DNA of 64,000 nucleotides from Mycobacterium sp. D16Q13 (GCF_002013375.1 NZ_MAEW01000007.1:124001-188000); one strand, 5' to 3'; counted from the stretch's first letter, positions 50,647 to 59,550 are shown. The notes: generated by a model from the letters alone, not told the origin. Made by a program: numbers and translations.

Positions 50647-52257
50647 ATGACGGTTTGGATCATGCGCCGCCCCGAGAACGACATCGCTGCCGAATTGGAG
50701 GCCTCATCAGGGCCGTTGGCCGGTGTTCGGCTCGCGGTCAAGGACAACGTGGATGTCGGTGGCGTGCCCACCACCGCCGCCTGCCCGGAGTACGCATACG
50801 TTCCCGAGCGCGACGCACCGGTGGTCGCGGCCTTGCGTGCCGCGGGTGCCGTGGTGGTCGGCAAGACGAACCTCGACCAATTCGCGACCGGGCTGGTGGG
50901 CACGCGCTCCCCGTACGGCGCGGTGCCGGACTCGCGGCGTCCCGAATACATCAGTGGCGGCTCCAGTTCGGGATCCGCGGTGGCCGTCGCCACCGGCGAG
51001 GTCGAGATCGCGATCGGCACCGACACCGCCGGATCCGGACGGGTGCCCGCGGGGCTGCAGGGCATCGTGGGCATCAAGCCGACCGTCGGCGTTATTTCCA
51101 CCGAGGGCGTGGTCCCCGCCTGCGAATCCTATGATTGTGTAACCATTTTCGCGCCGAGCCTGGCTACCGCGAATGCGGCGATGTCCGCCATGGGCTCAGC
51201 CACCGGGCCGCGGCTCTGGCCGGCTAATACCCGATTGGCCGCTCCCCCACAGCCCACTGTCGCCGTACCGCGTGAACTGCCAGCTCTGGACGATGTGTGG
51301 CGCAACGCATTTCACGCGGCCATAGAGCATCTTCGCGCAACGGGAGTGACGATCGTCGAGATCGATCTGGCGCCGTTCCTGGCCGCCGCGAAACTGCTGT
51401 ACGAGGGCGCGTTGGTCAGTGAACGCTATGCCGCCGTCGGCGAGTTCATCGACGCCAACCCCGAAGCAACGCTTGATCCCACTGTCGCGCAGATCGTTTC
51501 GGGTGCACGCGATATCCCGGCGCATCGCCTGGTGCGCGACCGCGCCGAGGTGCAGCGTCTGCGCGAGGAGGCCATGGCTGCCCTCGCGGGTGCGGACGCA
51601 CTGTTAGTGCCCACCGCGCCGTTGCACCCAACGATTGAACAGGTGCAGGCCGACCCGATTGGCGTCAACGCGACGATGGGGACCTACACCAACTTCTGCA
51701 ACCTGTTCGATCTGTGCGCGGTGGCGGTACCCGCGGGAACCGCCGGTGAGGCCCAGTTCGGAGTGACCGTGCTGGCGCGCGCCTTCGATGACGCGGTGGC
51801 CTTCGACATCGCCGCACTGGTCACCGGAGATGCTGTCGAACAAGATGTTTGGCCGGCAGCGATCACCTTGTCTCATGAGCTCGCGGTGTTCGGCGCGCAT
51901 CTCAAGGGCGGCCCGCTGGAGTTTCAGCTCACCGATCTGGGCGCGCGCTGGGTCGGCCCGGTGCGCACCGCGCCGAAGTATCGGATGGCGGCGCTGCGCA
52001 CCACACCTCCCAAACCCGGGCTCACTCGTTCGGAAAAGGATGGGGTGAGCATCGGCGGCGAAATCTGGCGCCTGTCCCCCGCCGCACTGGGTACCTTCCT
52101 CGCGCAGCTGCCCGAGCCGATGCTGCTGGGCAAGGTCGAATGCGATGACGGTGTGTGGCGCACCGGGTTTGGCTGTGACGGCGCCGCCGCGCAGGCCGGT
52201 ATCGATATCAGCGAGCACGGCAGCTGGCCGGCGGCCATCGCCGCTGGCGCCTTCTAG
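50647..52257 (+). CDS. atzF: Allophanate hydrolase
   Basis: About 536 residues (start ATG 50647 chosen; open to 50584). The amidase-signature catalytic triad is present: the Lys in VRLAVKDNVDVGG (about 32), the Ser-cis-Ser in YISGGSSSGSAVAVATG, and GTDTAGSGRVPAG. A C-terminal domain (about 440-536, from HLKGGPLEFQLTD) marks AtzF/urea amidolyase-type allophanate hydrolases and not general amidases. It splits allophanate to ammonia and CO2. The urea carboxylase partner is not nearby. Convergent to the membrane protein gene by 4 nt. Confidence 0.9.
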   Translation: MTVWIMRRPENDIAAELEASSGPLAGVRLAVKDNVDVGGVPTTAACPEYAYVPERDAPVVAALRAAGAVVVGKTNLDQFATGLVGTRSPYGAVPDSRRPEYISGGSSSGSAVAVATGEVEIAIGTDTAGSGRVPAGLQGIVGIKPTVGVISTEGVVPACESYDCVTIFAPSLATANAAMSAMGSATGPRLWPANTRLAAPPQPTVAVPRELPALDDVWRNAFHAAIEHLRATGVTIVEIDLAPFLAAAKLLYEGALVSERYAAVGEFIDANPEATLDPTVAQIVSGARDIPAHRLVRDRAEVQRLREEAMAALAGADALLVPTAPLHPTIEQVQADPIGVNATMGTYTNFCNLFDLCAVAVPAGTAGEAQFGVTVLARAFDDAVAFDIAALVTGDAVEQDVWPAAITLSHELAVFGAHLKGGPLEFQLTDLGARWVGPVRTAPKYRMAALRTTPPKPGLTRSEKDGVSIGGEIWRLSPAALGTFLAQLPEPMLLGKVECDDGVWRTGFGCDGAAAQAGIDISEHGSWPAAIAAGAF

Positions 52258-54263
52258 CTGCGCGTCTTCTCGTCGTGCTGGGCCATTTTGGCGAGCATGG
52301 CGTTGTAGGCGGCCAGGTCGGCGTCATCGTCACGGTCGGCGGCGCGGTCCTGGCGGCGGGCCAGCCGCTCGTCCGAACGTGACCACTGGATAACCAGCGC
52401 GATCATCACCACCAGCAGCGGCAGCTCTCCGGTCGCCCAGGTGATCGCGCCGCCCATGTGTTGATCAGCGGCCAGATCAATCCGCCACGGTAGCGCCAGG
52501 TTGCTGTAAAACTTCTCGCCGAGAACCGATTTCGTGCCCATCAAGATGACACCGAAGAAGGCGTGCAGGGGCAGCGAGACCAGCACGATGCCCAGCTTGG
52601 CCACCGGAGGCAGCCGCCGCGGCGACGGGTCAATGCCGATGACCACCCAATAGAACAGGTATCCGCTGAGCAGGAAGTGCACATTCATCGCCAGGTGCGC
52701 GGCGTGCACGTCAACGGCGGCGTCGTAGAGCCCACTGAGATACAGGCCGTAGAACCCGCCGATGAACAACGAGGTCGCCACCAACGGATGCGTCAGGAAG
52801 CGAGAGAACTTGCTGTGCAACGCGATCTGCACCCATTCACGCAGCCCCGGCGGATCGCCCTTGCCCGCGGCAGGCAGCACCCGCAGCAACAGTGTGATGG
52901 GGCCACCGAGGACCAACAGCACCGGTATCAGCATCGAGAGCATCATGTGCGCGGCCATGTGCATGCTGAACATCGCGGGCATATACCTGCCGACACCGGA
53001 CGATGTCGCGATGAGCAGGAAGGCACAGCCGGCCAGCCAGGCGATGGTGCGCCCCACCGGCCATTCGTCGCCGCGCTTCTTCAGCCGACGCACACCGACC
53101 AGGTAAGCGACCGCGAAAACGATGGCGGCCGTTCCGAAGATGAGATCGAAGCGCCAATCGAACAGCAGTCGCTGCGGGGTGGGCGGACCGTCCAACGTGT
53201 AGCCGATGGCGACCTCGACCGGTGAGGGGTTGAGGTTGACCGGCGGCGGTGGCGGGGTGCGACCCAACCCGACGGCGATGCCGAAGGTGACCGCGAATAT
53301 GACGGCTTCAACGCCTGCCAGTCGAATCAGTGGTCGAAGGTTCTGAGGTTCTTCGTCCAATGCGGTTATGGCCGAACGCCGCTGCAGATATCCCAGTACG
53401 CCGAGGATCAGCAGCGCAGTGGCCTTGCCCACCAGCAGCCAGCCGTATCGGGTGGTAAACAGGTCCGAAAGCTGCACCCGGATAAGCGCGTTGATGATGC
53501 CGCTGAGCCCGATCGCGACGTAGCACCACAGCGCCAGCATGGAGAATCGGCGTGCGGCCACATCGAGATAGCCGCCGCCGCGCAGCGCGTGGATCAACAG
53601 CGCGACCAGCCCACCTGCCCACAGCGCCGCGGACACCAGATGGATGATGAGGCTGTTGGTGCCCAGGTCATGTGCGCCGCCGGTGGCCGAATGCCCGACC
53701 AGGGCCAGCGGCATCAGTGTTGCGATGGATCCGAGCACCAGCAGCGGTGTCCACGACCAGCGCAGCACCACCCGGCTGGCGATCGCGACGCCGGCGGCGA
53801 TGAAGGCCATCCAGCGCCATGCGTTCACGGTCTCAATGTCGCCGGCGAGCGTCCACAGCTCCCCTGGCCCGAAATCACCGATCGGCTGACCGGCCACATC
53901 GGAGATCGACAACGGCACCATGGCCGCCGAGAGCACCGCGAGCGCGGTCGATGCCGCGGTGCCGACACGCAGTGAGCGGTAACCATCCACGTCGAGCACT
54001 CCGCTGGACTGCGGTGGGACGAAGAAGGCCGTGAGCAGGAAGGCGCCGACGGCGACGACGGCGACGATTTCGGCGGCGGCACGCACGAACGGCAGACCAT
54101 ATGAGGTGACGGGGCCGGGATTGGGCAGACCCGTCGCGATCAGGGCCTCCGCCAGTGACAGTGCGCCGATGGTGGCCGCGACCAGGCCCGCCAGTACCGC
54201 AAGACCGACGACGATCGTCCAGATCGGCGAGTCGGTCTTCCTGGCGTTGGGGATCGTCGTCAC
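52254..54263 (-). CDS. CopD–CtaG fusion membrane protein (Rv0102-type)
   Basis: 669 residues with more than a dozen membrane segments. The N-terminal half (about 1-330) is like the copper resistance protein CopD; the C-terminal half (about 350-620), with LLIATSSGVGRYMPAMFSM and HMAAHMMLSMLIPVLL, matches the caa3_CtaG cytochrome oxidase assembly family. It should insert or deliver copper to cytochrome c oxidase or periplasmic targets. It is comparable to M. tuberculosis Rv0102. The start ATG is at 54263. Confidence 0.88.
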   Translation of the reverse strand: MTTIPNARKTDSPIWTIVVGLAVLAGLVAATIGALSLAEALIATGLPNPGPVTSYGLPFVRAAAEIVAVVAVGAFLLTAFFVPPQSSGVLDVDGYRSLRVGTAASTALAVLSAAMVPLSISDVAGQPIGDFGPGELWTLAGDIETVNAWRWMAFIAAGVAIASRVVLRWSWTPLLVLGSIATLMPLALVGHSATGGAHDLGTNSLIIHLVSAALWAGGLVALLIHALRGGGYLDVAARRFSMLALWCYVAIGLSGIINALIRVQLSDLFTTRYGWLLVGKATALLILGVLGYLQRRSAITALDEEPQNLRPLIRLAGVEAVIFAVTFGIAVGLGRTPPPPPVNLNPSPVEVAIGYTLDGPPTPQRLLFDWRFDLIFGTAAIVFAVAYLVGVRRLKKRGDEWPVGRTIAWLAGCAFLLIATSSGVGRYMPAMFSMHMAAHMMLSMLIPVLLVLGGPITLLLRVLPAAGKGDPPGLREWVQIALHSKFSRFLTHPLVATSLFIGGFYGLYLSGLYDAAVDVHAAHLAMNVHFLLSGYLFYWVVIGIDPSPRRLPPVAKLGIVLVSLPLHAFFGVILMGTKSVLGEKFYSNLALPWRIDLAADQHMGGAITWATGELPLLVVMIALVIQWSRSDERLARRQDRAADRDDDADLAAYNAMLAKMAQHDEKTRS

Positions 54264-54336
54264 CAGTCAAGGGTATGGCGAGATGCGATCCGCACCGCCA
54301 CCGGTTCGATAGACTCCCATCCGGCTAGCGCCACAT

Positions 54337-54410
54337 GCCTCCGTAGCTCAGTCGGATAGAGCAAGGGCCTTCTAATCCCTAGGTCGCAGGTTCGATTCCT
54401 GCCGGGGGCG
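54337..54410 (+). tRNA. tRNA-Arg(TCT), integration site of the element
   Basis: A full cloverleaf: acceptor GCCTCCG/CGGGGGC, D arm GCTC…GAGC, anticodon loop CTTCTAA (anticodon TCT), T loop TTCGATT, discriminator G. The lowest anticodon-stem pair (31-39) is C·T, a mismatch at a tolerated position. CCA is not encoded. The integrase gene ends 48 bp downstream, so the tRNA 3' half is the expected attachment core of the element. Confidence 0.95.
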
Positions 54411-54411
54411 C
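54370..54411 (+). other. Predicted left attachment site (attL) in the tRNA-Arg 3' half
   Basis: Tyrosine integrases of this family normally recombine in tRNA anticodon to T-arm sequence, and int lies directly beyond. The exact core cannot be defined because the matching attR copy is outside the window. Confidence 0.45.
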
Positions 54412-54457
54412 AGCTCAGAGGATATTTTGGCCCCATCCGACGGATGCGATCCATCGG

Positions 54458-55627
54458 TTATTCATCGCTTATGCCAAGCTCTCGATCTAGCATTTCAGCA
54501 ACCTCTTTGTGCACACGCCCACGAACCATGTAGCGGTCTTGCGTCATCGACACCTTAGAGTGTCCTAACTGGTCAGCCCCCACGCGGGCCGACATCCCGT
54601 CTTCATCGATCAACGTACCGATGGACTTTCGGAATGAGTGGCTGGTGACGTCAGCTACGCCGAGGTCACCACGCACCTTGCGCCACTGTGCACCGAAGTT
54701 ATCCGGGTCTCGAAGCGTTCCCGTCGACGACGCGAAGATCACGTCCTGCTCCCCCAGGAACGGAACCTGTCGGCGCCGGGATAGGGCCTCAACAGCGAAT
54801 TTAGGCAACGACACAGTTCGTCGGCTCAGCTTCGTCTTCGCACTGTCGAACCGAACCAACCCCTTGCCCGCAACCCTCACCACCTTGCCAGTGACCGTGA
54901 GGGTTCTTTGCTTTTCATTGAAATCTGCCCAGCGCAGGCCCAAGAGCTCGGACCGCCGCAGGCCCGTGGCGATGAAGACGGCGATGGGGTCAGATAGGTC
55001 TCGCGATCGGCAGTACTCAGACTCACGAATGCTAGACAGCAGTGCTTTCAGTTGCTCACGGGTAAGCCCAGTGGCCCCCTTGGTCGATTCCCCCGCGCTG
55101 ATCGGTGACACATCGCGGACCGGATTGGCACCCAGCACTGTCGCCATCACCGCAAGCTGCAGGCCGCCCTTCATGATCGTCCTTGACTGCCGAGCCATGG
55201 TTGGGCCGTGCGCTGTCTTCATCGACCTGATCGCTGCATCGCATCGAGCAGGCGTGGCCTCCCCCACCCGGACACCGCCCAGGAACTTGGCCAACTTGGA
55301 TGATGCATAGCGATACGTGTCGACGGTCCGCGATGCGCGTCCGTCTTCTTCGAGGCGATCAATATGAGCATTCACAAGATCAATCACCTTCGAATCGAGT
55401 GTGATCTCATCCGCGGACCCCGGCGGCCTACGCGTGGCCAGAGCCTCAATGAGTGCATCCTCAGCGCCCTTGCCACGCTGATCGCCCTCAGGGCCGCGCC
55501 TCTCCACAATTCTAGTAACCCCATCGGAGTCCCGGAATCGGCAGCGTGCCAACCACACTCCCCCACCCAATGCCGTTCGCGTGATCTTTCCGTGCTGCCC
55601 AATCCGCAGCGGAGGCCTACCCGCCAT
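54458..55627 (-). CDS. int: Phage-type tyrosine integrase
   Basis: 389 residues. An N-terminal Arm-type domain and SAM-like core-binding domain (about 60-165) precede the catalytic domain: Arg in ATGLRRSELLGLRW (about 231), Lys in AKTKLSRRTVSLP, HSFRKS, LGHSKVSMTQ and the nucleophile Tyr in DRYMVRG (about 366). It reads toward tRNA-Arg, the usual layout next to attL. The start codon overlaps the end of the repressor gene by 11 nt, so both may be made from one transcript. Confidence 0.95.
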   Translation of the reverse strand: MAGRPPLRIGQHGKITRTALGGGVWLARCRFRDSDGVTRIVERRGPEGDQRGKGAEDALIEALATRRPPGSADEITLDSKVIDLVNAHIDRLEEDGRASRTVDTYRYASSKLAKFLGGVRVGEATPARCDAAIRSMKTAHGPTMARQSRTIMKGGLQLAVMATVLGANPVRDVSPISAGESTKGATGLTREQLKALLSSIRESEYCRSRDLSDPIAVFIATGLRRSELLGLRWADFNEKQRTLTVTGKVVRVAGKGLVRFDSAKTKLSRRTVSLPKFAVEALSRRRQVPFLGEQDVIFASSTGTLRDPDNFGAQWRKVRGDLGVADVTSHSFRKSIGTLIDEDGMSARVGADQLGHSKVSMTQDRYMVRGRVHKEVAEMLDRELGISDE

Positions 55628-56231
55628 CGCTGTCTATCCCAGCCGTCTCTCGGAGATCGTCTAAGTGGCCCCGCAGGAATTCGATCTGCTCAAACAGTGC
55701 CCCCGCAACCGGGTCATCGGCTCCGTATTGAGTAAACCTGTCTGCGTAGTGAGCCGACGACTGCGCTAATTGCCTCTCAAGGGAGGGGATTTCGCCCGCC
55801 GCCCGAAATGCCTGAACATTCTCTTTCAGTTCATTCTTATCGCCGCCGACGACTACCCGATGGACTGCCTCCGCAGTGGGTTCGCTCCCCGAGAACCATT
55901 CAACAGCATCATGTTTCGGCAACCCGGCGGATAGCCGTTCCGGTCGCCCGGCCGGCACACTCGGCAGTATCCGCACCGGTTCGCCGTATGGGGGCGGATA
56001 CAACAAGGCGATCGGATAGGTGTTCAGTGCCGCAGCCAAGACGATCAACTCAGCGATCGTCACGTACTTCCGGCGACCGTTCTCCAAGTCCGTAATCACA
56101 GACCGGGTGACGGTATGGCCAAGCTCTGCCGTGCGGTCGGACAACCACTGCGCCGACCTCTTTCCCCTGAGCCGTCGAACCTCGGCCGCGATCTGTGCCG
56201 CCTGGTCTTCCGCCCAACTCGGTTGCGTCAT
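55617..56231 (-). CDS. XRE-type phage repressor
   Basis: 204 residues. The N-terminal HTH (AQWLSDRTAELGHTVTRSVITDLENGRRKYVTIAELIVLAAAL, quoted in parts: RTAELGHTVTRSVITDLE) is the Cro/C1-type DNA-binding domain with a YVTIAEL dimer segment. The C-terminal part (about 130-204) is helical, with VQAFRAAGEIPSLERQLA, perhaps for dimerisation; no LexA-like protease Ser/Lys dyad is evident. Overlaps int by 11 nt and is divergent from the excisionase-like gene; dyads at 56235-56319 are its likely operators. Confidence 0.88.
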   Translation of the reverse strand: MTQPSWAEDQAAQIAAEVRRLRGKRSAQWLSDRTAELGHTVTRSVITDLENGRRKYVTIAELIVLAAALNTYPIALLYPPPYGEPVRILPSVPAGRPERLSAGLPKHDAVEWFSGSEPTAEAVHRVVVGGDKNELKENVQAFRAAGEIPSLERQLAQSSAHYADRFTQYGADDPVAGALFEQIEFLRGHLDDLRETAGIDSDGG

Positions 56232-56234
56232 GAC

Positions 56235-56319
56235 ACGCAGCGTACCGGGATATTGCGGGACTGTACGCGACTGGCGTAGCGTGAGTGAACATACGCGGAA
56301 CTAGAGGGAACTGCGTATG
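56235..56319. promoter_or_regulatory. Operator/switch region with three TACGC/GCGTA dyads
   Basis: ACGCAGCGT (56235-56243), TACGC-GACTG-GCGTA (56264-56278) and CATACGC-N16-GCGTATG (56290-56296, 56313-56319) share the half-site ACGC. The first lies just before the repressor ATG, the others between repressor and rightward genes. Spacing of dyads fits repressor control of both promoters, as in lambdoid and mycobacteriophage switches. Confidence 0.6.
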
Positions 56320-56356
56320 AACCCACAAATACCGACTCGGGAAGGTCGACCTCCAG

Positions 56357-56581
56357 ATGACGGATGCAGAGAAGGCAGTGGTGGAAATACCACCCGAAGA
56401 CACATGGCTCACACGAGCCGAGTTGAGCGTCAGGAACAAAATCAGCCCCAAGACGCTCGCGCAATGGTCATCGCAAGGCCGCGGACCAAAGTTCTACAAG
56501 TTCGGCGGGCACGTCCGCTACCGACTGTCCGACGTAATCGCTTGGGAAAACGCGCAAGCGACCGGCGGGAGCGCTGCCTAA
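56357..56581 (+). CDS. Excisionase-like HTH_17/AlpA-type protein
   Basis: 74 residues with the winged-helix pattern WLTRAELSVRNKISPKTLAQ and RYRLSDVIAWENAQ, the HTH_17/MerR-like fold of phage excisionases and AlpA regulators. It is the first rightward gene, as in phiRv1-type elements where a small excisionase directs integrase to excise. The stop overlaps the next start by one base (TAATG). A longer frame in another register (56317-56736) is a shadow. Confidence 0.8.
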   Translation: MTDAEKAVVEIPPEDTWLTRAELSVRNKISPKTLAQWSSQGRGPKFYKFGGHVRYRLSDVIAWENAQATGGSAA

Positions 56582-56736
56582 TGCGGGACTACCCGCACGA
56601 GGCATTTCCCGACATCGGCCTGGTCGACGACGACCGGACCGAAGACCTATTGAAAACGGACCCCGTTGTCCCCAGCGTTCGCGCGCTGAGCGAGGTCCGT
56701 TCCGAATCCCGATTGCAGAATCAAGGAGTTCTCTAA
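56581..56736 (+). CDS. Small phage protein (51 aa)
   Basis: 51 residues starting at ATG 56581 in a TAATG overlap with the excisionase-like gene and ending in a TAATG overlap with the next. The sequence is acidic in its first half (DIGLVDDDRTEDLL) and has no known domain. Overlap on both sides and lack of any Shine-Dalgarno of its own support translation by coupling. Confidence 0.6.
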   Translation: MRDYPHEAFPDIGLVDDDRTEDLLKTDPVVPSVRALSEVRSESRLQNQGVL

Positions 56737-57080
56737 TGAACGGTACAACCACAACTAGTCAACGGCAAGATTCCAATCTCACCGACGTGCCACTCCCCGA
56801 AGGCGCCGATCCCGGAGAGATGGACGATTGGCAGGTCAATCCAGACGGGAGCCGGTACCGGTTCGTCTGGTCACCTCAGTTCGGGCCAGACCGCCTCGAA
56901 GTTCGTAGCGTCGTATGCCAATACAGCGACGGCACTGTAGCCCCAGATGGTAGTGAATACGCCCCGGAGATTTGGATTGGTGGCGAGATCTACGACATTG
57001 CAAGTGCGTACCAAGCTGCCAACGCCATCATTCAAGCCGTAACGCAGGCCGTCCAATGGGCCGGGGGTGCGGCGCGATGA
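56736..57080 (+). CDS. Phage hypothetical protein (114 aa)
   Basis: 114 residues. Tyr/Trp-rich beta-like centre (WQVNPDGSRYRFVWSPQFGP, DRLEVRSVVCQYSDG) and a helical C-terminus (SAYQAANAIIQAVTQAV). No family recognised. It overlaps both neighbours (TAATG and ATGA). Confidence 0.7.
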   Translation: MNGTTTTSQRQDSNLTDVPLPEGADPGEMDDWQVNPDGSRYRFVWSPQFGPDRLEVRSVVCQYSDGTVAPDGSEYAPEIWIGGEIYDIASAYQAANAIIQAVTQAVQWAGGAAR

Positions 57081-57457
57081 ATAGATGCGGATGCCGGTTC
57101 GATTGGTGCGACCAACAGCCTGGCGACAATGAACACCACGGGATGGACTACAGCGGGGCCACAGCCGGTCTCGGCAATGAGGCTCAATCCGATGACGTCA
57201 AGATGTTGACAGTCGGTGCGGGGCTTGCTTTCCACGAAGGGCTAGACGCCCAGCCACGAATCATGGTCCATATCAACGGTGGTCGGTCCAACATCGACGC
57301 CGAGGCGGATCTGACCATCGCTGAGGCCGTCTATCTACGGATGGCGCTGGACAAGTACATCAACGCAGCAGCGCAGGTTGTTGCCGCTGGCGTCGCCGTG
57401 GACCTCGGTGCAATAGAGCGCCGTCGAGCAGATTCCCTGCAGAGATCCGGCGGGTAG
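57077..57457 (+). CDS. Phage hypothetical protein (126 aa)
   Basis: 126 residues from ATG 57077 (ATGA overlap with the preceding gene). The N-terminus MNRCGCRFDWCDQQP has three Cys in a short span, followed by His-rich DNEHHGMDYSG, which may bind a metal; the C-terminal half is helical (LTIAEAVYLRMALDKYI). No family recognised. Its upstream in-frame extension to 56972 is in coding shadow. Confidence 0.65.
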   Translation: MNRCGCRFDWCDQQPGDNEHHGMDYSGATAGLGNEAQSDDVKMLTVGAGLAFHEGLDAQPRIMVHINGGRSNIDAEADLTIAEAVYLRMALDKYINAAAQVVAAGVAVDLGAIERRRADSLQRSGG

Positions 57458-57459
57458 CG

Positions 57460-57636
57460 ATGGCAGACCACGAAGAAGAAACCGGGCGACACGACCGGCC
57501 CACCGGCTACGACGTTCTCGGTGCTGACGGTGAGTGCCCGGAATGCGGTGCGGGCGTGGGCGAGGTGTGCCGGTTCTCCAATGGCGTGAAGAAGAAGGTG
57601 CCACACGGGTCACGGTGGAGGAGGCGAGCTGGATGA
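57460..57636 (+). CDS. Small zinc-ribbon-like phage protein (58 aa)
   Basis: 58 residues, too short for routine gene lists. The segment GECPECGAGVGEVC (about 24-37) has a CxxC plus a further Cys, as in small zinc-ribbon proteins common in mycobacteriophages, and the tail is basic (KKKVPHGSRWRRR). Start ATG 57460, 2 bp after the preceding stop; its stop overlaps the next ATG (ATGA). Confidence 0.6.
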   Translation: MADHEEETGRHDRPTGYDVLGADGECPECGAGVGEVCRFSNGVKKKVPHGSRWRRRAG

Positions 57637-58178
57637 CAGATGCGCGACTGCCTGACCGATGGCTGCACGACCGGCGTCTGAACCGGTTGTCTGATGGGCA
57701 TTTCAGGTCATATGTGCTGTCCCTTATCTACGCGGTGTCCAACCGCACAGACGGGATAGTCGAACCGGAAGACCTGGCGACCATTCCGAAGTTCGCAGCC
57801 AATGCCTGCCAGGCATTCGTGGATAACGAACTCTGGCAGCCACGCGAAAAGGGCTGGCTGATCATCGACTTCGAGTCCACCCAAAGCTCCCGTGAATCAC
57901 TGGAGGCGGCAGAGCAGGCACGCATCCAGTCACGGGCCAAGGACCGAGTACGCAAGGCCAAGGCCCGTGCCGAGGCCAAGTCTCAACCGGACAGTCCGCA
58001 GGATGTCCGCTCGGATGTCCACGTGGAAGTCCAGTCGGAATCCAGACCGGAAACACAGGCTAGGCGAGGCCAGGCTAGGCGAGGCAAGGACAAGGGTGAC
58101 CACCAGAACGTCTTGCCCCTCGCTGCCGGTGATGAGTGGCGCGGTCCTGGCTCTAACCCATACGACGAATACAAGTAG
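57633..58178 (+). CDS. Replication-initiation-type phage protein
   Basis: 181 residues from ATG 57633. The N-terminal segment LPDRWLHDRRLNRLSDGHFR, then LSLIYAVSNRTDGIVEPEDLA and WLIIDF, is a wHTH-like domain seen (from memory) in mycobacteriophage DnaD-like replication proteins. A long charged helix (RIQSRAKDRVRKAKARAEAK) and a low-complexity tail follow, ending WRGPGSNPYDEYK. This is the most likely DNA-binding replication gene of the element; no helicase or primase is nearby. Confidence 0.62.
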   Translation: MTDARLPDRWLHDRRLNRLSDGHFRSYVLSLIYAVSNRTDGIVEPEDLATIPKFAANACQAFVDNELWQPREKGWLIIDFESTQSSRESLEAAEQARIQSRAKDRVRKAKARAEAKSQPDSPQDVRSDVHVEVQSESRPETQARRGQARRGKDKGDHQNVLPLAAGDEWRGPGSNPYDEYK

Positions 58179-58208
58179 TCCCCCAACAACTTTCAGAGGA
58201 GTAGATCA

Positions 58209-59243
58209 ATGAGTGAAGTAGCGGTGGTAGATGAGCATGAGGTCGAGGTGCTGGAGTCCATCACCCTGGACGAGGCCGAGAGGCTGGCAGTGGAGATACG
58301 CCAACTCGCTGCGGTCGCGAGGGACGGATTCGAGAAGCTGGCACTAGCGGTCGGCCGGGCCAAGACCACCAACATCCACCAGGTGCTTGGGTACCGCAGT
58401 TGGCCCGAGTTCATCGAGGCTCAGTTCGGCGGGAAGATCGAGGTGCACGGGTCGGCCCGCCAAGAGGTCATGGCGTTCCTGGCGGGTGAAGGGATGAGCG
58501 TGCGGTCCATCGCGGCGATCACCGACTCATCGAAATCGACGGTGTCCCGAATCCTAAATGAGGTGTCCCAAAATGGGACAGGTGAATCCGAAGGGGCGCA
58601 AGCCGTCACTGAGGAGAAGATCACATACGGGCGGGATGACAAGGAATACCGAAAGCCCAAGCCCCGTAAGAAGCCTGAACCGCAGCTGACGGAAGAAACG
58701 CCCACCGAGGAGACCGAGACTCCGAGGCGGAAGACTCAGATCCCGACCGCCGTAAGAGCTATCACCACGACACTGAACGTGACAGTCGGCGAGCTCGTTG
58801 AACTGACCTACGACCTACGGTGGCCGAAGGCTGCGCTGCGCCTCACTCATGACGACGCCAAGGCACTCATCGACGTGGCCATGAATCTCACATTGGTTAG
58901 TGCCGCAATCACGTCCCTGCTTGACGACGAGGCGCGTTCTACAGAACCCATCCCGAGTATCGAGGCCGAGGAGATCATCAGCGCTGCGAATGCAGAACCC
59001 GAAGTCCTGCAACAGGAACCTGATAGCGAGGTTACGAAGCCTGTCCGGCCCACCAATTGCGAGCGCTGCAACGTCGACCTGCCGGTGTCGGCCACCAACC
59101 CGCTGTGTGATGACTGTGACGGCGCACCTCTGGTGCTGGCGTCGAACACACAGGAACCGCCTGCGGTTGTTGTTCACAACGAGGCAATCTCGAAGCGGAG
59201 CCATGAGCGTCGGCGGTTCGGAGCACGTAGGGCGTCGGCATGA
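58209..59243 (+). CDS. HTH protein with C-terminal zinc ribbon
   Basis: 344 residues. A helical N-terminus is followed by an HTH-like segment (GMSVRSIAAITDSSKSTVSR, about 96-115) similar to ParB/Hin-type DNA-binding. A low-complexity Pro/Glu/Lys linker (about 145-185) leads to a helical domain and a C-terminal zinc ribbon with Cys pairs CERC and CDDC (about 285-305). Start ATG 58209 follows AGAGGAG. Probably a regulatory or partition protein; the family was not recognised. Confidence 0.7.
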   Translation: MSEVAVVDEHEVEVLESITLDEAERLAVEIRQLAAVARDGFEKLALAVGRAKTTNIHQVLGYRSWPEFIEAQFGGKIEVHGSARQEVMAFLAGEGMSVRSIAAITDSSKSTVSRILNEVSQNGTGESEGAQAVTEEKITYGRDDKEYRKPKPRKKPEPQLTEETPTEETETPRRKTQIPTAVRAITTTLNVTVGELVELTYDLRWPKAALRLTHDDAKALIDVAMNLTLVSAAITSLLDDEARSTEPIPSIEAEEIISAANAEPEVLQQEPDSEVTKPVRPTNCERCNVDLPVSATNPLCDDCDGAPLVLASNTQEPPAVVVHNEAISKRSHERRRFGARRASA

Positions 59244-59434
59244 GCGACTTCGACCTAGGTCCCATCACGCCGTCGGAACGTCAACGGCTGCAAGAGGACA
59301 TGAACCTGTACCTGCAGATCGATCGCCTACCTGAGACGCGCGCGGAAATGGAACAGCTGCTGCTTCTCAAGGAGCTGGACATCGACGTCGATGAGGCCTG
59401 CACGCACTGGCTCGATGAAGGAGAACACGAGTGA
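59240..59434 (+). CDS. Small phage protein (64 aa)
   Basis: 64 residues, ATGA overlap with the previous gene and GTGA overlap with the next. Acidic, helical (SERQRLQEDMNLYLQIDRLP; MEQLLLLKELDIDVDEA). No family recognised. Confidence 0.65.
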   Translation: MSDFDLGPITPSERQRLQEDMNLYLQIDRLPETRAEMEQLLLLKELDIDVDEACTHWLDEGEHE

Positions 59435-59550
59435 GCATCCAAGTACCCAGCGCACCTAAACCACGGCGTGACGCGAGCCTGTGGCCCACACACCGAGGCA
59501 AGGCACGTCGCGCGCGCCGTAATGCCAAGAGCAAGGAACATAGGCAGTGA
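59431..59550 (+). CDS. Very small basic phage protein (39 aa)
   Basis: 39 residues from GTG 59431. The sequence is strongly basic in its second half (GKARRARRNAKSKEHRQ), which suggests nucleic-acid binding. Overlaps neighbours by 4 nt (GTGA) at each end, matching the ladder-like organisation of this segment. Confidence 0.5.
   Translation: MSIQVPSAPKPRRDASLWPTHRGKARRARRNAKSKEHRQ

Noticed and set aside
54365..54380. C·T mismatch at pair 31-39 of tRNA-Arg as evidence of a damaged tRNA
   Set aside because: This position tolerates mismatch and the remaining cloverleaf is complete; no inference drawn.
56317..56736. 139-codon frame overlapping the excisionase-like gene
   Set aside because: Its first 88 codons are Arg-rich shadow of the HTH_17 gene; only the part from ATG 56581 is kept as the 51-residue gene.
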